Shown piece after piece: positions 10,647-23,600 of a stretch of 64,000 nucleotides of DNA (position 1 is the stretch's first letter; each line of letters starts with the position of its first letter). A program made the position numbers and the translations under genes. The notes beneath the pieces were generated by a model, which made no database searches, was not told the origin of the DNA, and saw only the letters and a list, made by a program, of their open reading frames with translations. This DNA is from Chlamydomonas reinhardtii (Eukaryota > Chlorophyta > Chlorophyceae > Chlamydomonadales > Chlamydomonadaceae), in the NCBI RefSeq assembly GCF_000002595.2, contig NC_057009.1, positions 5,411,283 to 5,475,282 of the forward strand. The letters run 5' to 3'.

Positions 10647-12525
10647 GTTCCGATGCCAGTAGTCATGTAAATAAACATAGTATTGAACCATGCAAAGCAT
10701 GAGGGCATTTCGGCAACGCCGAGGGGAGTTACGCTAACGAGACCGTCAGTGGGAGAACTTCAGAGAAAACGACAGCGCTTGAGTCTGTGGAAAGCGGTAG
10801 TCGAGGCATTTAAGCAGATACCACTCATGACGATTTCGACGCACCCAGCCGAGGTCGACACGCTATCCATGTGCCACACCTTGTGCTCCTTCCCCGACTG
10901 ACGCGAGGGCTTACGCTTGCTTCTCGGCGCCCCAGCAAGTTACACGCGTATGGTGTCTGTAGGGGAGGTCCAGCAAATAGAGGAGGAGCTCTGTCGTGGC
11001 GACGCGCATGGTCGAAGCCCTTCCTTCCACACCTCGAGCCGCGACGGCCAGGCCCGCAGGCACACCTGAAGCATTGGCTAAAGTCGTGTATTCGCTCCTG
11101 TTCTCAGGCCAGGACATCGTCCATGAGGGTGCGGGTCGAGGCATGTGCGAGGGGCCTGGGCGGTTGTGACGTTGTGTCTTACAATTGTGGCACCCCCTCG
11201 TGGCGCACCCGGGTCGCGCGCAGAGAAGTTCCACAGCGGTGCGTTGGCACTGCGTCCCTGGCTCGCCGGTCCGCCTCAGCTCTCACACACCGGGCGCAGC
11301 GAGCGCGCAAACATCCCCGGGGTCGTTCGCCATTGTGCCGCCGGCACAGAGCAGAATGTAACTGCTGGATTACGGTATGATGGGCGGGCTCTCAAGTAGA
11401 ATGAAGTGAGCCCGCCCCAGTGCAGGATGAGCTGTTGCATGCGCGCGCCGGGCGGCACACGCACATACCTGTATGCTATCACACCAGGCCCCTACAATGC
11501 TATGGCCTGCCGGCCCGTCACCATTTCTTCAAAAGTGGGAATGTGGGAGTACTTGCCATCGGCAGAGCTTGTGGGCCCGCATGACGCCACGGGGGGCGTT
11601 ATGCAACCACCCTCCTCAGGTGAACAGACCCGCAATGCCGTCCGGTTTTAGGCGACACCTACCAGTGGGCAACAGCAGAGGCCAGAAGGGTTGGCACGCA
11701 CCCCAAGTACCTTGTGAGCCTGGAGGCAGAGCTCCTGCGCGGCCCGCCTCGTCCCTTCCGGCTTCCGGCCTTCCCTCACCGCCGGCTAACCCTACCACAC
11801 CTCCGTCGTCACTAGCCCTGCACGTGCGGCAATCCGTTACGGCCGTGCATACCGTACTGTACACCATTAGAACGTATGAATGTGCCCCGGCGTATGCCTC
11901 GCGCAGATTGCCAACCAGCCTTGCAAAAGCAAACTACACGCATAAAGAATTCACAAGTTATACTATCTAGCGCAAGCACGCACCGAACGACGCCCCTCGC
12001 AGGCTAATAAGATTCACCAATGTCCCAAGCTCCTCACATACTCTGCTGATGCGGGGGTGCTTTAAAGCTACATGGGCACTGCACACCTGTGAAACAGTGC
12101 GTGAGGCGCGCTGGCAACTCCAGTCCGCCACTGCCACAATCCTACCCTAGTACCAGAAGTCTTCCGTGTTAGAAGTCTTTCGTACTAGCACCCACTCATT
12201 GCTTCACACTACTGCCCGCTACAAACAGCCGCAAACAAGCAAGAAGTATGCTTTGTCCCCCGCTTCAGCAGCCGGTGCTGAAAGACGAGGCCAAACTTGA
12301 ATTGCTATAAATCGCAGGACATGCAGTCCCATAGTATGAACATAACAGGGGGTCGAACACACCATTCCTGAAAGAGATCATGACCGTCTTTGGCTTATTG
12401 AAGTACGTCATACATCCGAACTGTCCCAGTCCAAACTGCGCGCCATACATCGCCGCGCGCGCCGCACATTGCCGCGCCGTACGTGCAACACCGCACCCCA
12501 CCTTCGGGCTGTAACCCGCCCCTAT
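10647..12525. other. Intergenic region between RHP1 and RHP2
   Basis: No supportable gene. It holds the distal RHP1 promoter and the RHP2 3' UTR. A TTACA (minus-strand TGTAA) at about 11179-11183 is a possible RHP2 polyadenylation signal, implying a long 3' UTR. The ORFs here are short and show no family resemblance. Confidence 0.4.
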
Positions 12526-15500
12526 CTACACATTGTTAGGCCCAGCGGATGCCTGGCTGTAGGCGGGCTGCTGCATGGGTTGCACGGGTGCAAGCGCCGT
12601 CTCCATTCCGATTACGTCATCACTAAACAAAGGCCTGTCGTTATTGGCACCGCCGCCTCCGGCCGCGCCGCCCATCAGCACAGCAGTGCTCATGAACGGC
12701 TGCGGATACTGGTGAGCCGCCGCGGCCGCCGCCGCCATTTGCTGTTGCTGCTGTTGGAAGGCGAGGAAGGGCACCGACGCAACGATCTCGCTGGCAGCGG
12801 CTGCCCCGTGGGCTGCGCCCTGCTGGCCGGATACAGTGAGGCTGTGGTGGGCGACGGCGGCGGGCACGCCCGAAACGGCAATGGGCGCCGCAGGACAGGC
12901 GCTGCCATGGCGGCGGGGCTCCGCTGGGTTCGGCACCAGGGTATTGGCCACTGGGTGGAAGCAGCATGGCACAGGATGGGTGCAGGTGGAATTGATTATA
13001 TGGGGTGGGGCAAGAGGTGCGGGAGACCGAGGGCGCAAACCGGAGACGGCACAGGGAATTGTGGAGCGCGCGACTCACTGCTGACAGAGGCGTTGGCTGC
13101 GTTGCCACGCTGCGTGCTGCCGCCATCCTTCTGGTGGCGTGAATTGAGGGTGCTGAGGTGGATGGAGGTGGAGATGGGCATGGGCTCCACGCGCTGGCCC
13201 ACCCACCAGGGGCCGTCGTCGAACAGCTGCAGGCAGGGCGGAGTCAACATCGCGGCATGGTGGGCACATGCAAACAGCGGCCAGAACGAACCCAGGGAGG
13301 AATTGCCAACACCCGTGGCCGAAATTCGCTAGGGCCACTCGCGCACAAGATGCAACTGTAAACGGCGGCAGCATCACATGGTCTCCCAAAGCCTCCTCGC
13401 GCCTCCCGCATTGCGCATTGCGCCAGCCTACTGCGTGCCCATTCCCGCCAGTCCCTCACCAGCCCCTCTGGTGGCCAAGCCGCGCTCACCTCGGGCAGAG
13501 CCATGGTCTCATCGCGGCACGGGTTGAACCACGACACCACGAAGCCGCCCAGCAGGCCGCCGGCGATTGCGATGCCCATGGTCACCACGCCCGCAAGCAC
13601 CTGGTAGCCCAGCTGCTGGCGGCCGGTGTCGTGCTCCAGGTAATCTGAGTGCTGGCCCAGAGCCGCCAAACCAGCCACCAGCGTGCCGACGATGGCGGGG
13701 ATGCCGTGCAGGTTGTGCACACCTGGGTGCGGGGACAACGTCGATGCGGGCAATGGCAGGGCGCAGCAGTCAGTGATGGCCGGGCGGGAAAGAGGCGTAG
13801 AGTTGTGTGCACACACAAAACTAATGACAGCCTCACCGCAGGTGTCGCCCAGTCCGATGGTGCGGTCCAGGAAGGGCATGAGGTACTGGAAGCCCAGGGT
13901 GCTGATGGCTCCCGCGCCCAGGCCCACAGCCAGCGCGCCACCCGGCGTCAGGCGCAGCGTGCAGGCGGCGCCCATCGCCACGCCACCGGCCAGGGTGCTG
14001 TTCTGGATGTGCACCATGTTGAAGCGGCCGCCCACCAGGGCCGAGGTGGCGAACACCGATAGCACCGCCCCCAGCAGAGAGAGGAGGGTGTTGACAATGG
14101 CTAGGAACTGGGCCGATTTCTGTGCAAGTGGACGAAGCAGGCGGACGGACAGGCGGATGCCGCATTCAGAACATGGATTGGGGGAGAGGTTTGTAAATAC
14201 CAGCCCAAAGTAAACCAAACCCTACGCAAATCGAGAGGGTGGGTGTACTAGTGCTAGTGCTTCGCCCTCCCCTCCCCACCCCGCCCCGCACCACACCACA
14301 CTGCACCAAACCGCACCGCCCGCGCACCTCGGCGTAGGTGGCGGACGTTTGGTTCGCATACGCCACGGAGGCCAGGGCGCCGTTGAAGCTGGGCCCTGCG
14401 GCCGGTGTGCGGGTACGTGGTGAGGGACGTGAAGGCTGGGCAAGTGCAGCGGTCGCGAGGGCCGCAAGACTAGGCAGGGATAGCAGGGGAAAGCAAGGTG
14501 CTGAAGCGCAGACAACGATTGCCAGCACGGCCCATTGGAACTGAACACGAAAGCCAGCCTGCGCGAGCTAGCTGGCACGCCGCGGACTCACAGTAGATGA
14601 AGAGGAAGATGGTTCCGATCATGGAGAAGATGTCGTTCAGGTAGGCGCCCGAGTTCTTGGGGTTGTCCAGGCCGTGCAGCGGCTGCCTGTGGGGGCAGCA
14701 CCAAGGACAATAACACGAGCACTGAGCTAGGGGCAAGGGCACAGCATCTGTGTGCGCCCCACTCCCTCGGGCCGTCTTGGGCCGCATCTGTGTGCGCCCA
14801 CTCCCTGTGTGCCTCCCTCCCTCCCTCCCTCGTGCGTATCTCACTTGCGGCTGATCATGAGCGAGGCTGCCAATCCGTAGTAGGCTCCGAACAGGTGGAT
14901 GACGATGGTGCCGCCCATGTCCAGCGCCTTGAAGGTGTGGATCACCAGCTGCTGGTTGAGCGCGTACAGCGGAACCTGAAGGGAGGGAGGGAGGGACGGG
15001 TGGAGAGAGGCAGGGTTGAGCATACGGCTGATACGGTAACCCGGGAGGCGCCTTTGGCAATGCTTACTGCCCCAGAGTGAGTCAACACGCGGACCTATGC
15101 GGACCTCGCCGGTTCATTAGTCGCGCGTAGGTGTCAGTAGAGTATCTATGGCCGTTGACCCTCGCGGTGGGGGGCGCCTCGGTTCGGTGGCCCTCACCCT
15201 CCCCTCCCTCCGTCCGCCCCGCCCCAATGTATCCCGTATTGCCCCGCCCCCCCGTGTAACCCCTACATACAGCAGAAGACTGACGGGGACAGGCCCGGAG
15301 GACGGAGAGGGGGACGAGATAGCGTGACCTCAGGGAGGGGAAAAGAGAGATCTACGAGAAACAGGGTGGTATGAGACAGTGACACGACCTAGCACATTCT
15401 GACACGCACCTGCCAGAAGAGCAGCCACAGGACCTGGGTGGGCGTGGCCTTGCCGATGATGGCGCCGAAGGCAATCATTCCGGAGCCTGCAACGTCACAG

Positions 15501-16729
15501 GAGCGGCGTTACCCTGACTTGCTAGTCCGGAGGGGAGGGGAGCGAGCGAGCTTGCTGCTGTGCCCGGCGCCGTGCTCCGGCTGAGTGGCTGACGACCCCG
15601 TCAACCCACCATTCGACCACCAGCCGCCGCCACACGCCCCCGCCCCTGCGCGCTACACGACCACTCGGCATGCGGCAGCCCAAGCGCATGCGGCTCACCG
15701 GCGCAGAAGGCGCAGTCGATCAGCAGAGCCATGTCAATCTGGATCTTGGTGCGGTGATAGTTCCAGAACACTTGCTGCGAGGTGCGTGACGGCAAGCCGG
15801 TACACGCTCAGAACATGGTCTCCCAAATCCGACTCCTTCCAAAGCAATGGCGCGGGCTGTGCCGCTTTGCCATCCCGGCACAGTGGCACACACGCCACCA
15901 ACAAGTCTGGACAGCGCCACGACATGCGCGCACCTGCGTGGCGCCGATCATGAGGATGGCCTCCAGGAACATGAGCGCCGAGGCAAAGTAGTTGAGCGAG
16001 ACGGCGCCGTAGCTGTAGCGGCGCATGAAGGTCATGAGGAAGCCGAAACCAATGAATATCATGACCTGCACGTCGATAAAATACTTGTAGTACCGCTCCA
16101 CCTGCTCCTGCGCGTTTTCCGCCAGCTCAGTGTACTGCGTCAGACCGAAGAAGAGGCCTGCGGGTGCGTACGTCCGTGCGTGGGGGCGGGCGGCAGGGTC
16201 GGACCGTGTCGGACGGGGTAGTGCATGCACCGGCAGGGTAGGCAGGGGGTGCATGTCAGGGAATGAAGTGGAAAGAGAAGTAATTACAACCTGCCGAGGC
16301 AGATGGTGTAGGTTGAGGGAGCGGGAATGGTGGTAACACCCCCGCAGGGGCACCCCTGCTGCGCTCCCGCTACCAAGGCAATCATGGAATGTTTGTGTGG
16401 CGGTAGTAGCAAGAGTCCCGGTAGGCAAGGGTGCACCAATGCCGGTACGTGGAGTACATACGAGACGGCTTACCAACGATGACCGCCGCGATCGCAATGA
16501 CCGACGGCGCGAAGCCAGTCCGTAGCTGCGGCTCGCGCGGAGGCAAGCCGACATGACTCCAATCCAGGGAGTGCCTGCAAGGTTGCAAGGGCGAGCCATG
16601 GCAAGCAAGGAGCTCATAATGGGGGCTCAAGTTATCTGAAGAAAGTGCGGGTAGCATGCGCGCTATGGCTTACCGGCGGCTGGCCGCCCCACTGGCCATC
16701 GCGGTGGGGATTTTGAGCACGGAGGACAT
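12526..16729 (-). CDS. RHP2: Rh-type ammonia/CO2 channel protein 2
   Basis: Twelve exons: 16729-16674, 16574-16474, 16157-15934, 15774-15699, 15486-15410, 14975-14845, 14686-14592, 14395-14328, 14119-13837, 13722-13490, 13226-13079 and 12950-12526, giving 638 residues. The channel core is nearly the same as RHP1 ([35 protein letters not shown]). The C-terminal tail is longer, with a QQQQQQM run and Ala/Gly-rich segments. The exon 1 start gives [18 protein letters not shown], which aligns with RHP1 ([14 protein letters not shown]) before the shared RHSLDWSH, supporting the model. Intron positions differ from RHP1 in three places: intron 1 lies earlier, the intron after YK in the third loop is missing, and an extra intron (14120-14327) splits TYAE from KSAQF. 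The role is inferred to match RHP1. Confidence 0.93.
14191..14231 (-). mobile_element. Short dispersed element (GGGCTGGTATTTAC family) in the RHP2-only intron
   Basis: TTGTAAATACCAGCCCAAA followed by TAAACCAAACCC matches copies at about 4051-4102, 39249-39278 and 56963-56995. At 39.2 kb the same end runs directly into (AC)n, as in retroposons whose 3' end carries a microsatellite tail. The family identity is unknown. Confidence 0.5.
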
Positions 16730-18875
16730 GATGTGTATGACACGCAGCCTGTCGAGGCACGAGTGAGTGAAAGTCAATGATAGTGTGTTGCAAGGACGCA
16801 ACAATGACAAGCTGTCCATGGGCGGGGCGTTTCCTTATGCGGACCTGCTAACGGAAAAAAAGCGCAGCCTCGTGCTGACCGATCGTCGACGTGACAGCAT
16901 TCACGTTGATGATATGCTCAAAAGATACGTATGGGCAAAACGACTACGAGCGTGACAAGACGCTCCCCGGTAAGACAATTGCGCCACGAGGGCCGCACGC
17001 GACCGCGCCAGGTCTTCCGCGAGCACCCGGGTCCCGCATTGCCACTTGCCAAGCGCTGAAAGCCCATCCAAGGCTGGAAACAAACTCGTGGCAATCGCGC
17101 GAAAAAGCTGCCGACGCATGCGTCTCGGGCAGGACAAACTAAACGAGCACACGACGTGAGGCAGGAATCCTGATCGGCGAGACGCACCTGGGAGTCGTGG
17201 ACTGCTTCGCCACCTGTAGGTGACGTCGATGTCAGCAGCGCCAAGTCAGCTCGTGAAATGGCTCCCAAAGTTCAGACAAAAACTCAGCGCTTCAACTACG
17301 TGGGGGAACTGTCTACGTGTGTATAGTCACACCAGTTATTTATTGACCTGGGCGAAGCCAAAGCTGGTAAATTGACGGGAAGATGAACCGTACCCGTCCA
17401 CCTGAAAGGAGGAGGGGAGAGGAGGGTGCATATGATCATGACCGACCGGGTGACCTAGGGCCGATTGATTTCCTTTCAATACAGTATACCGTTTGCGAGC
17501 GCAAGCCGAGTCTCGGTGTAATCCTGCCTTTGCTTCCGCTGATATTGTCGGCCTTCTGACCTTCGCGCTTCCAGCCCTGTAAGTGCCATTTGTTGTGGAT
17601 ATATTACCACGTGCATGGCAGGTACTGGCAAGGAGGTGTCGGAACGTCTTGCGACGACCTGAGTGCGCATTCATCGGCATGTCGTCCGTGCCGGAGCAGT
17701 CAGCCGTATGCGGTCGGAACCGGCATTGGGTACATAATGGCGCTTTGATTCAGCGCCGAGTGCTCGGGTGCTCGGGGAAGTACAGCTAAAGAAAAGACCG
17801 TGCACAGGGTGGCGCACCTGGGGGACCTAGCCAGAGCGCCCATTGCGTTAGCTCCGGCCCCGCCAGTTCCAAGCTCCAAGCCTCGGCGTGCGCGTGTAAA
17901 AGCGGCCAGATACTGGATAAGGAGTGGTGTAGGAGCGTGGCTGTGAAAGTTTATCATATGGCATATGACACGCGCGGGATGCTGGGATCCCATCCTTGGA
18001 AACGATCGACCAGACCCACCCTCCCCCGCCGACTTCACCGCTAAGGTCACCGCTGCTGTGGCTGTAACCGCGCTACTGCCGTTTCGACTGCATCCCCCTC
18101 GGACTTCGGCTTGCCAGGCCTGCTGGCCAGGCCGCGCCAAATTGACAGATTGACTTCTACGCCATGCTTGTGCGGGTAGGTGAAGCAACGCCGTTCGCCC
18201 TATCCCATCGCACGCACATGCGGTGTAGTCTAGCCAAGCACACGCACACGCACAGCGTGAGTGTATACGTGCACGTGCAGTGTCTGCATGACGTGGTGGA
18301 ACGAAGCACTGCAACTCCCGCAGCAGACTACGTACGGCACAATAATGAAGATGCTGAGTATGGCAGGGTCGTGCGCCATCAAGCGACCTTCGGTGATGTG
18401 CGGTGAAGCCCCGCCTTTTTGTGCCGTTGACTCCATGACCCCGCTTCCCATGAACCCATGCACAGGCAGTGACTAGAAGCGCTGCGTAGCCGGTTACATA
18501 TGGTTCTGGACACAACTGCAGGCTTTGCGGCGAGTCACGATCGGCAGGTCTGAAGGGAAAGCACCACCAGCTCTCTCACGTTAATCGAGTAGCACGCATG
18601 GCACACTGTCTTCTGCCCTGCTGTTGTGAACAAAACCCGGTGGCGGCGCCCACCATTCGCTAACGGTGTCGTACACGGTGGTATGGAATACACCGTGGGC
18701 CCTATCCGTGGTACATCCAGAAGGCCTCACGTATGATACAACGCTAGCCCAGCCAAAACATTCAGGCACAGGCGTGGGCCAACACTTCAAACCCTCAAAA
18801 CTCAATGTAGTATGTACTCTTCTCTCAAGCACCTCGGTTTTGGGCTACGAGCCCCAGCAACAAACCGCAATCGCT
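16730..18875. other. Intergenic region between RHP2 and LHCBM9
   Basis: It contains the RHP2 promoter (from 16730 rightwards) and the LHCBM9 3' UTR. A TTACA at 18494-18498 would end an LHCBM9 3' UTR of about 380 bases. A long open frame on the minus strand at 17700-18515 has no recognisable domain and no splice structure and is not called. Confidence 0.45.
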
Positions 18876-20623
18876 TTACGCCGAGGGAGTGTACTTGGTG
18901 GCGAAGGCGAAGGCGTTGTTCACACCAGGGTTGGACAGGTGGTCGTCCAGGTTCTGGATGGGGCCCTTGCCGGTCACAATGGCCTGGACGAAGAAGCCGA
19001 AGGACGAGAACATGGCCAGGCGGCCGTTCTTGATCTCCTTCACCTTCAGCTCAGCGAAGGTGTCGGGGTCGTCAGCCAGGCCCAGGGGGTCGAACGACTC
19101 GCCGGGGTACAGGGGGTCCTGCGTGCATGTGGGAGCAGCGGCGAGCAAATGCGTCAGCAGGGTACAGCACCTTTCGGCCACGGACAAAGGATACAGTCTT
19201 TACGCAGCAGCCCGTGGCGTAGTTGATTCATGGACATGCCGGCGGTACGCAAGGCACACCCAAGCCCCGCGCAGCTGTCAAGGGAGAGGGTGCAAAGTGC
19301 GAGGCGCATGGGTTGGGGCCGCCTGTGACTTGCAATCATCCGTCCCTACCCCACGCCCTAGCCATCCCAGCTCACCAGGCCCTCGCCAGCGGGGCCGCCG
19401 TTAACGCGGTAGCCCTCGACCAGGCCCAGCAGGACGACCTGAGGGGGCAGGAGGGGCACGCAGGGCGGATGGGAACGTTAAGGTAGGAAAGCGAAATGCC
19501 GGAGAGCATGGCGGTATCATCCCACAGGCAGCCCGTCAAGGGAAGCGCAGTGCGTAGTCGCAACCCTGGCATGCTTGTTCCCGCATCCTTGCACAGCCTG
19601 GAAGCACTCTTGCACTGCTAGGTGCACGTCTCCCATGGCCCCACGATTCTGCGATAGAACCCCTATTGCCAAGCAGCTGGTGCACTGTTTCCCGCCACCC
19701 GCCGTACCTGCACGGCCAGGGTGGCGACGATGTTCTGGGCGTGGATCAGGGAGGGGTTGCCCAGGTAGTTCAGACCGCCCTCCTGAAAGATCTGGGCGCC
19801 GGCCTTGAACCACACGGCCTCGCCGAACTGGACACCGTTCTTCTGCAGCAGCTCGGGAGTAACAATGCCCAGGGCGCCCAGCATAGCCCAGCGGGCGTGG
19901 ATCAGCTCCAGCTCGCGGTAGCGCTTGAAGGTCTCCGGGTCAGCCGACAGACCGGCAGTGTCCCAGCCGTAGTCGCCGGGGAACTCGCCAGTCAGGTAGG
20001 CGGGGGTCGAGTTCTCAGAGTAGGGGCCTGGGAGAGGGGCGGGAAGCGGAAGAGGACAGGGGTCACATGACTGCAGGCGTATGCGCTAGAAGTTGGGGTT
20101 CAGTCACTAACACATTCAAGTGGGCACGCTAACGGGCACACGTAGAGTGAGCGAACGGAAAGGGCATACCGTGTCAGTAGGGAACACGCGTGCGAGGACA
20201 ACGCTCTAGCTTGTAGCATAATCGCAACCTTGGCCTTGCACCCAGGATTAAGGGCAACGTGCCGACCAACAGGACCTTTCGCGTTCTTTCCGGAGACCTG
20301 GCATCGAGAACCCGAGGCAATCACACGAACCAGGTTTCCAAGGCCAACGCACTCACCCAGCCACTTGGCGCGGTTGGGGCCATAGAACTCGATACCAGCG
20401 CCCTTGGGGGCAGCGGCCTGCGCGGCAAAAGCGGACATGGTCAGTCAGTTGCGCAACCGACCATCGAGCGCGACAGAAGCAGACCCGGTCAGGGCGCCTA
20501 ATTTCCGTTTCGCGCAAGTGATGATTGGTACATGCATGCATTTACCTTGGCAGCGGTCTTCTTGCCGGTCGCCTTGCAGGTGACCTGCAGCGCCTTGCGG
20601 GAGGAGGCCAGAGCGAATGCCAT
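18876..20623 (-). CDS. LHCBM9: Major LHCII chlorophyll a/b-binding protein, LHCBM9
   Basis: Five exons: 20623-20546, 20417-20357, 20027-19708, 19438-19376 and 19118-18876, giving 254 residues. The N-terminus ([16 protein letters not shown]) is a typical algal chloroplast transit peptide. The mature part has the LHCII trimerisation-type FYGPNRAKW, helix B/1 [16 protein letters not shown], and helix 3 [16 protein letters not shown] with its chlorophyll-ligand Glu/Asn. It binds chlorophyll in thylakoid LHCII trimers. Compared with the neighbour it carries [34 protein letters not shown] and [13 protein letters not shown], the divergent set expected of LHCBM9. The assignment also follows the remembered gene order next to RHP2. 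In C. reinhardtii LHCBM9 is known to be induced under nutrient stress. A TATA-like box lies about 65 bases upstream. Confidence 0.93.
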
Positions 20624-20686
20624 CTTTGCTAGTGGGAGTTGTGAGTGGACCAGAGATGCGAGATAACTTGTCCGCTACCTATTCAG

Positions 20687-20694
20687 CTTAAATA
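20687..20694 (-). promoter_or_regulatory. TATA-like box of LHCBM9
   Basis: On the minus strand GTGTATTTAAGCTG places TATTTAAG about 65 bases upstream of the ATG, a normal distance for a highly expressed algal LHC gene. The call rests on position and sequence only. Confidence 0.55.
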
Positions 20695-23600
20695 CACTGG
20701 AATCTCAAGATCTCTTGCTGCCGGCTTCAAGGACAGCAGGCCAGAGATGAAGGGCGAGAGGCCACGGTGCCGAGGCCGAGGTCGCCAGACCCCTTCGTCT
20801 CCTGCGCCCTGGCCAGCTCCGGCCCCCTCCTACCGTCCCCACTTTTCCACCCGCGGCCCCCTTCCCATTTAATTTCGCCTTTAGCATTATTGTTAGCTCC
20901 CAATCCCGCTAACTTCCCTTCCCTCCGGCCGCACGCACTGAATTTGCAACGATCTACACGCATGCACACACCCGCGCCTGCTTACGTACCGTACGGTGCC
21001 GCATGCGGCATGCCAGGTCTCAACCCCACTGCTTCCCGACTACATTACTATGGCCTATGGACCACTGTCACTTTTCCATTCAAAATTGTTCCCCAACTAG
21101 GTACGGTAACATCAACCACGTCAAGGTTGCGCACTGCCAAGACCTTCGGCCCCTCCCGCCAACCGCTTGGGCTTTGCGGTGCGTTGTGGCAGGGGTGCCC
21201 TCTTGGTTCTGGTTGTTTTCCCTGTGCCATTACCCTACAATACCTTTTTCCGTGCACCTTTTTCCGGTGGGGCTGGCAGGGCATGCGTAGCGGCAATGAC
21301 AAGCAGTGCGGCTGTTGACAACTGTGCTGCGTCTGGCTGCGGTTGGCTCTGCTGGGCATCGCGGTTGCTAGGCACCTGGTTTGGCTATGTGCCTGTGGAA
21401 ACCGACCCCGGCTATGTCCGGGCGATGAGGTTGTGCGGCCTCAGACTGTGGAAGGGCTCAGCCCCTTTTCCCGTGACCGGGGAACACTTGTCCGTGCACT
21501 TGCTTGAGACCATGTGCTCAGACGGTTTGGTGCGAACGCATAGGGGGGCGGTCAACCTGGGTTGTTTCACTGCTGGTCGCAGGGGCCGGGGGCACTAGGC
21601 TACACAGGATCTGCTGGCAGCGCTCGTCCGCTATCTCCCAGTCGACCAACATCCTTACGGTACGTATCTGCTAGGAATCGAATGGCTGCGTCACAGCGTC
21701 AGCTGCCAACTGCTGCCGCGCGCGGGGCATGTATGGATGCCAACGGGGCCATGGTCTGCAATCAAGTCACGGCAGAGACGCGGACGAAAGAAATGGGGAA
21801 CAAATTGACCCGGGCCCCTGATACTTTTGAGTTCTGACAGTAGCGGGTAAGGTGCGTAGTGGCGTGGTTGGGGGCCACGTGGACGTGGCGGGTGCGGGGG
21901 CGTGCAGCAGGTTCCGTGGGGCGTCATGGAATGCACCTGCTGGGGGGTGGTGCACGCCGGTCCAGTGCGCAGGCGCCTGTGAGCCGCGCCTACGCGCCCC
22001 GCTGTGATGATGCCCACTAGTCAGCATGCATTAGCGGCACTCTGGGTGCCGGAAATCGACGTGCTCTGGCCACGCGGTGGCCGGGCGATCGGCTCTGCCA
22101 GGAGAGGTGGGACGTGCCGACGTGCCTAGCGCCTGCGTGGCGACTGCACAAATGGCATGTACCGGTTGCTTCATCCACTTGTGCGTACAGGCGTACTTGA
22201 AGCAGTCCGGCCGGGCAAAACGCGCGCACCTGGCGCGTGCGCAGGCTTGCCGACATGTTTGGCGGGTTGGCATTTCGCTAGGATTCGGACTACCCCCACC
22301 TCAAGGTAGCTTGTTTGTGGTATTTCACCTGCATGTATGTGCTTACAGGGACTTGCAAAGTGAATGGCCGGTTCTGGGAGCCATCGCGCGGGGCAAAAGT
22401 ACACGGTACAGGGTCAATCGCATGATTTTCGGCTTCGCGCCGAATTGCACACGCGAAAAGTACACGGAAAATACAGAGCTTGTAAGTGCTTGGAAAAGGC
22501 TAAAATAGCATCTGCTAATCGAGGTCTACGCAGCGCAAGTTGGCGCGGGGCCTCGGCGACCTCGCGAACCTGTCTGCACTCCCCCCGGCTCCCCCCCTCG
22601 CCCCCTCTCCCACCGCAAACACGCCGCCGCTCCCGCCCCGGGATAACCATGGCATAATCGGGGACTAAACACTCTGTGGAAGGTCTAGAGGGGGCGAAAG
22701 CGGGGCTGTACAATTCGTTGCACCATTCGCTGTGCAGTGCTCGCCGGGGGCCCGGATGAGACCGATTTCGCCCAAAAGTACAGCCCCCCCGCGCGAAACC
22801 TGCGAAGCAATCCGGCCATTCACTTTGCAAGTCCCTGTATGGAGGAAACGACGCCAGGAAAGTGGCGACTTTCAGGCTGACCTTGCGTCGCGCAAGCGAG
22901 GGTCGGTCGGGCTGAACTGGGCTGAAAATGCAAAACAACTTCTGCTGCCCACCCGGATGCTGCCTGCCCAGTATGCGACACACGTAGGTCGCATAAACGT
23001 TTTATAAATATACGGTACTTGCAGAGAACCAGACTCACGACGCAGCCCATGCCGTCGCACGCAGTCCTCGCCTTGCCGCCGCGGGAGAACCATAGCCTGC
23101 CAGGCCCCTCCGACGCGCGCAGCTGCGTGTCCCGGCATTTCGCACCACTCCTCTAACAAGAGTGACAGCCACCAGCAGCGTACCTCAAGGCAGCGCACAG
23201 CAGACAGCACCGCGGTAAGCGATGCTCGCCCCTGGTGCTCCAGGCACCCAAGGGGTGTGCGTGCTCCTGCGTGCTGCGTGTAGGACGGCCTGGAGCCGTC
23301 AGGGGCCGCCAGGGCTGCCAGGTCAAGCGGCCGGTGCGTCGTGAGGCTTTGCTACATGCCATGGGCCACACAGCGTAAATGAACGCGGGCAACCGGGAGT
23401 ATGCTACTTGCCCAGACATCCGCGCATCCTCTTCCCATCCCTTGCTGCCGCCCGCATGCGATGCGTGAATGCGATAGTAACCGTGCAGGTGTGCGACTCC
23501 GCTTGCAATATAATACCGGCAAAGGTGCGCCAGGCCGTGCAGTGACACGGGGCCCTGACTGTGCCTCGGCTACCCGAACAGGCCCGCACCTACCCGCGCC

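Noticed and set aside
17700-18515. 271-codon minus-strand open frame
   Set aside because: No domain, no coherent composition, overlaps promoter and UTR regions, and no splice sites around it look real.
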